From positions 62,001 to 126,000 of the forward strand of contig JABAKD010000041.1 of the NCBI GenBank assembly GCA_012845835.1: 64,000 nucleotides of DNA. Reading direction: 5' to 3'. The notes beneath the pieces are model-generated. The model did not search any database and was not told the DNA's origin. It saw nothing but the letters and a program-made list of their open reading frames with translations. The stretch's first letter is position 1. Every line of letters starts with the position of its first letter. Source of the DNA: Undaria pinnatifida. Its lineage: Eukaryota > Sar > Phaeophyceae > Laminariales > Alariaceae. This document shows, piece after piece, positions 62,042 through 64,000 of the stretch. Both the position numbers and the translations under genes were made by a program.

Positions 62042-63052
62042 TTGCCCATTCAACCAATTCGTGGTCGTGGACCGGAGTTCAACATTAATCAACGCCCTAC
62101 TTCTACTAGCGACCTTTCCAATACGACTGCAAATTTCGGTCTATTTTTTCTAATTGCGCTGTTGGCCCACACCGGCCGGGGCATGAGTCCACCGTTAGCT
62201 CGCTATTTTCAAGTCGTCGTCGGCCTTCCCCTTTTCGTCTTTGTAATTATTCCGGGCGTTCCGCTCCTCCTCGGTCACATCTTTTATACCTTACCCAAAT
62301 CTGGATTCGCCATATGGCGGAATCGGATACTCTTTGCTACCTCCAGCTTGCTGGTTCTTCGGGTCATTAGCAATATCAGTGCGTCACGTTTTACCAAAGC
62401 GATTTACGTCCAGCTATTTGCCTTGATGATACCGTTTTTCGTCGTCATTTTGAGCCAGATCTTTCTCAAGGAAAAGCCACCAAAGTACACCTGGACAGCC
62501 ATTATTTTGTCCTCTATTGGTGCCTTCCTGATGCTAAGTTCCGATATCGGTACTGACGGCATCGCCTTCGGTTTGAGTCGTCTCGACAAAATTGGGATTG
62601 GTTTTGCCATCGCACAAGCCATTATCGCCAGTGGCCACTTCGTAATGCTGCGTCGGGCCAAGCAAGCAGGGATTGCCAATCATGAAATTCTGACCTCACA
62701 AAGTGTGATGGTCGCCCTTGTCGCCATGCCAGTTAGCCTGGCCACCCGTGAAGATTGGAGCATTCTGTTTACCATGAGTAGTTGGCAATGGGCCGCTTTG
62801 GTTTTCTTTGCATTCGTGCCGGTTTTAGCTGCGAACTGGTTCCAGATAACAGCCATCGCCAATATTGGCGCAAACGCTTTTAGTAGTGCATTACCGTGGC
62901 GCTTGTTGACAGTCTTGATTGTCGGCTGGTTTTTGTTGGGTGAAAGATTGGAATCTGTCTGGCAAGTGCTGGGTGCGATCATCGTCTTTTTGACTATCAC
63001 AGGTTATTTTTATCTAAGGCAAAGAGATGAGAAATTGACCCGATCCGGGTAG
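62042..63052 (+). CDS. EamA/DMT-family transporter
   Basis: About 336 residues with ten hydrophobic helices and two EamA repeats (GLFFLIALLAHTGRGMSPPLARY; ALVFFAFVPVLAANWFQITA, then RLLTVLIVGWFLLGERLESVWQ). The long loop between TM1 and TM3 fits the family. Start uncertain: no ATG lies upstream of TM1 except 61943, which is inside the divergent aminotransferase gene. The in-frame TTG at 62042 is my choice. A copy of the iterated palindrome (62017) lies just before it. A MOSC gene follows 8 nt later. Confidence 0.72.
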   Translation: MPIQPIRGRGPEFNINQRPTSTSDLSNTTANFGLFFLIALLAHTGRGMSPPLARYFQVVVGLPLFVFVIIPGVPLLLGHIFYTLPKSGFAIWRNRILFATSSLLVLRVISNISASRFTKAIYVQLFALMIPFFVVILSQIFLKEKPPKYTWTAIILSSIGAFLMLSSDIGTDGIAFGLSRLDKIGIGFAIAQAIIASGHFVMLRRAKQAGIANHEILTSQSVMVALVAMPVSLATREDWSILFTMSSWQWAALVFFAFVPVLAANWFQITAIANIGANAFSSALPWRLLTVLIVGWFLLGERLESVWQVLGAIIVFLTITGYFYLRQRDEKLTRSG

Positions 63053-63060
63053 GATAATTT

Positions 63061-63897
63061 ATGAATCGTCTAAAAATTGGCTCAGTAAAAGCGCTCTTTC
63101 GTTATCCCGTAAAATCCATGTCTGGAGAGAAGGTCGCAACCATGGCCCTGAATGAAAAAGGGGCTGTTGGTGATCGGGCATTTGCGCTGCGTAAGCGTGA
63201 TGGCCGCTTAATGACGGCGAAGCGTACCGGCCGGTTGCTCCAATACCAAGCCAGCTACAGTGACCCCGACCTGACAAAAATTGTCGTTACCTGTCCTGAC
63301 GGCCGTCAGCTTCATGAAGACGAATTAGCTAGCGGAGAAACACTCTCCGCGCTCTTAGAGCAAGAAGTTAACCTGGAGCGTTGGCAGGCAGAGCAGCTAA
63401 ATTATGGTGAGTTAGATGCCAGGACAGTTTTTGCCGACGTGCCCCTGGCCACTGCACTAGCTGGCAAGAAACGACAACTTCAGCCAGACGCCGACCGTTA
63501 TGATCTCGCCCCGGGCACATTTTTTGATTCGGCCCACCTCCATCTGTTAACTACCGGGACCCTGGCCCATTTGCAGGGGTTAATTGGCCCAGACGCTCAG
63601 GTGGATGCACGCCGTTTTCGACCAAATATCTTAATCGAATCCGACCCAGCGTTAAGCGGGTTTATCGAAGATGAATGGTATGGGGCCAAGCTACAAATCG
63701 GCGAATCCGTACTGATACACGAAATATGGCCCACATTACGCTGCGTCATGACCACATTGCCACAGAATGATCTACCGAAAGATGTTCGTATGTTACATGC
63801 TGTAGTTAAACATCATGAGACCCATTTGGGCGCATTTGCAGCGGTAGAAAACGCTGGCACCATTAAAGTTAGTGACGCAGTGACCTTGATAAAATAA
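63061..63897 (+). CDS. MOSC domain protein (molybdenum cofactor sulfurase C-terminal-like)
   Basis: 278 residues. The N-terminal beta-barrel (VKALFRYPVKSMSGEKV) is followed by the MOSC core with RRFRPNILIE and the likely reactive cysteine in LRCVMTT (near residue 233). Such proteins bind the molybdenum cofactor or carry sulfur. AGGA precedes the ATG. Adjacent to the DMT transporter (8 nt). Molybdo-enzyme genes nearby include the CoxL-like gene at 58262. Confidence 0.86.
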   Translation: MNRLKIGSVKALFRYPVKSMSGEKVATMALNEKGAVGDRAFALRKRDGRLMTAKRTGRLLQYQASYSDPDLTKIVVTCPDGRQLHEDELASGETLSALLEQEVNLERWQAEQLNYGELDARTVFADVPLATALAGKKRQLQPDADRYDLAPGTFFDSAHLHLLTTGTLAHLQGLIGPDAQVDARRFRPNILIESDPALSGFIEDEWYGAKLQIGESVLIHEIWPTLRCVMTTLPQNDLPKDVRMLHAVVKHHETHLGAFAAVENAGTIKVSDAVTLIK

Positions 63898-63927
63898 TAA
63901 TCAGACAACGACTTCTGGAGGAACATC

Positions 63928-64000
63928 ATGTCAAACCTAATGCCAATTGAACCGGGAATGAAAATCGCAGCCCAGGTATCGCCCGAAGCTGATGCAGACG
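63928..64000 (+). CDS. Start of a further gene, perhaps a DUF442-type phosphatase
   Basis: ATG at 63928 with GGAGG upstream; the frame is open to the window end (24 codons). The start PIEPGMKIAAQVSPEAD resembles the opening of DUF442/TIGR01244-type proteins, but too little is visible to be sure. Confidence 0.4.
   Translation, partial: MSNLMPIEPGMKIAAQVSPEADAD

Larger units (their letters stand above)
843..63235. repeat. Highly iterated palindrome ACCGGCCGGT (dispersed, HIP-like)
   Basis: Seen by reading the whole window. Exact 10-mers start at 843, 2072, 3504, 7852, 12745, 15506, 16724, 20298, 22508, 27523, 29313, 31806, 38424, 39159, 39905, 42333, 43277, 44383, 47189, 48629, 50686, 55265, 55454, 56142, 61579, 62017 and 63226. 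Nine-of-ten copies that keep CCGGCCGG start at 1671, 7432, 11452, 12243, 13714, 14839, 14953, 18182, 33792, 34397, 38930, 48768, 59647 and 62171. Equal base use predicts about 0.06 exact 10-mers and about one core octamer in 64 kb. The same-composition control GGCCGGCC turns up once (11900). Almost all copies lie inside genes. HIP1 of cyanobacteria is the nearest known parallel; any function here is unknown. Confidence 0.9.

Noticed and set aside
843-63235. Iterated palindrome explained as a DNA uptake sequence or Chi site
   Set aside because: Known uptake and Chi motifs are non-palindromic, and uptake motifs often pair as terminators between genes. These copies are perfect palindromes inside genes. 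It remains possible but is less fitting.
1-64000. tRNA, rRNA, CRISPR array, insertion sequence or prophage
   Set aside because: No cloverleaf arms, regular spaced repeats, transposase, integrase or capsid/tail protein was recognised on either strand.

Overview
The window is 64 kb of bacterial chromosome. Base composition looks close to 50% GC, judged by eye. It holds about 48 protein genes and no rRNA, tRNA, CRISPR array, phage or insertion sequence that I can recognise. Several family signatures together suggest a Chloroflexota bacterium, perhaps of the Anaerolineae/Caldilineae type: membrane GT39-like glycosyltransferases with long C-terminal domains, SBBP propeller proteins, PIG-L and DinB enzymes, an F420-type LLM oxidoreductase, form II CoxL, a FixH/YtkA-like protein beside cytochrome c, and a single-RRM glycine-rich RNA-binding protein. 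This placement is inference; no marker gene is present.

Layout. Positions 1-6.4 kb (minus): a secreted propeller protein, a GT39-like transferase, a GH-A clan hydrolase and an MFS carrier, closely packed. 6.7-12 kb (minus): a TspO-like protein, a frameshifted DHA2-type exporter, a PLP decarboxylase and a PIG-L deacetylase. 12.1-17.3 kb (minus): a two-gene unit of an SF1 helicase with a DbpA-like RNA-binding domain and a sacsin-like GHKL ATPase. 17.4-24.2 kb: two small lipoproteins, two DinB proteins, nicotinate phosphoribosyltransferase, a CAP protein, a DUF7662-like/XRE regulator, a 60-residue protein behind a near-consensus promoter, and an RRM protein. 24.8-31.3 kb: an aldo/keto reductase with a HisC-like aminotransferase, a giant BNR protein and a sarcosine-oxidase-like flavoprotein. 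31.5-37.6 kb (plus): a tight five-gene operon of nucleoside hydrolase, M20 peptidase, HpaB-like hydroxylase, LigB-like ring-cleavage dioxygenase and a methyltransferase-like protein. 37.6-40 kb: cytochrome c, a FixH-like protein and an ECF sigma/anti-sigma pair. 40-54 kb: mostly catabolic and redox enzymes (dehydrogenase, AKR, sulfotransferase, class III aminotransferase, PIG-L, gamma-glutamyltransferase, hydrolase, LLM enzyme, phosphatase, Rieske oxygenase, disulfide reductase). 53.6-64 kb: a PAS histidine kinase, a sulfatase/ThDP enzyme/CoxL-like group, a class V aminotransferase, a DMT transporter, a MOSC protein and the start of one more gene.

Taken together the genes suggest a heterotroph that uses aromatic, sulfated, peptide and nucleoside substrates under aerobic conditions.

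The most striking signal is not a gene. The 10-bp palindrome ACCGGCCGGT occurs 27 times exactly, and its core CCGGCCGG at least 41 times, scattered through nearly every region and read in all three codon frames. This resembles the HIP1 iterated palindrome of cyanobacteria but has a different sequence. Other notable items are the helicase/ATPase pair, a composite intergenic repeat family, and a 108-bp nested inverted repeat.
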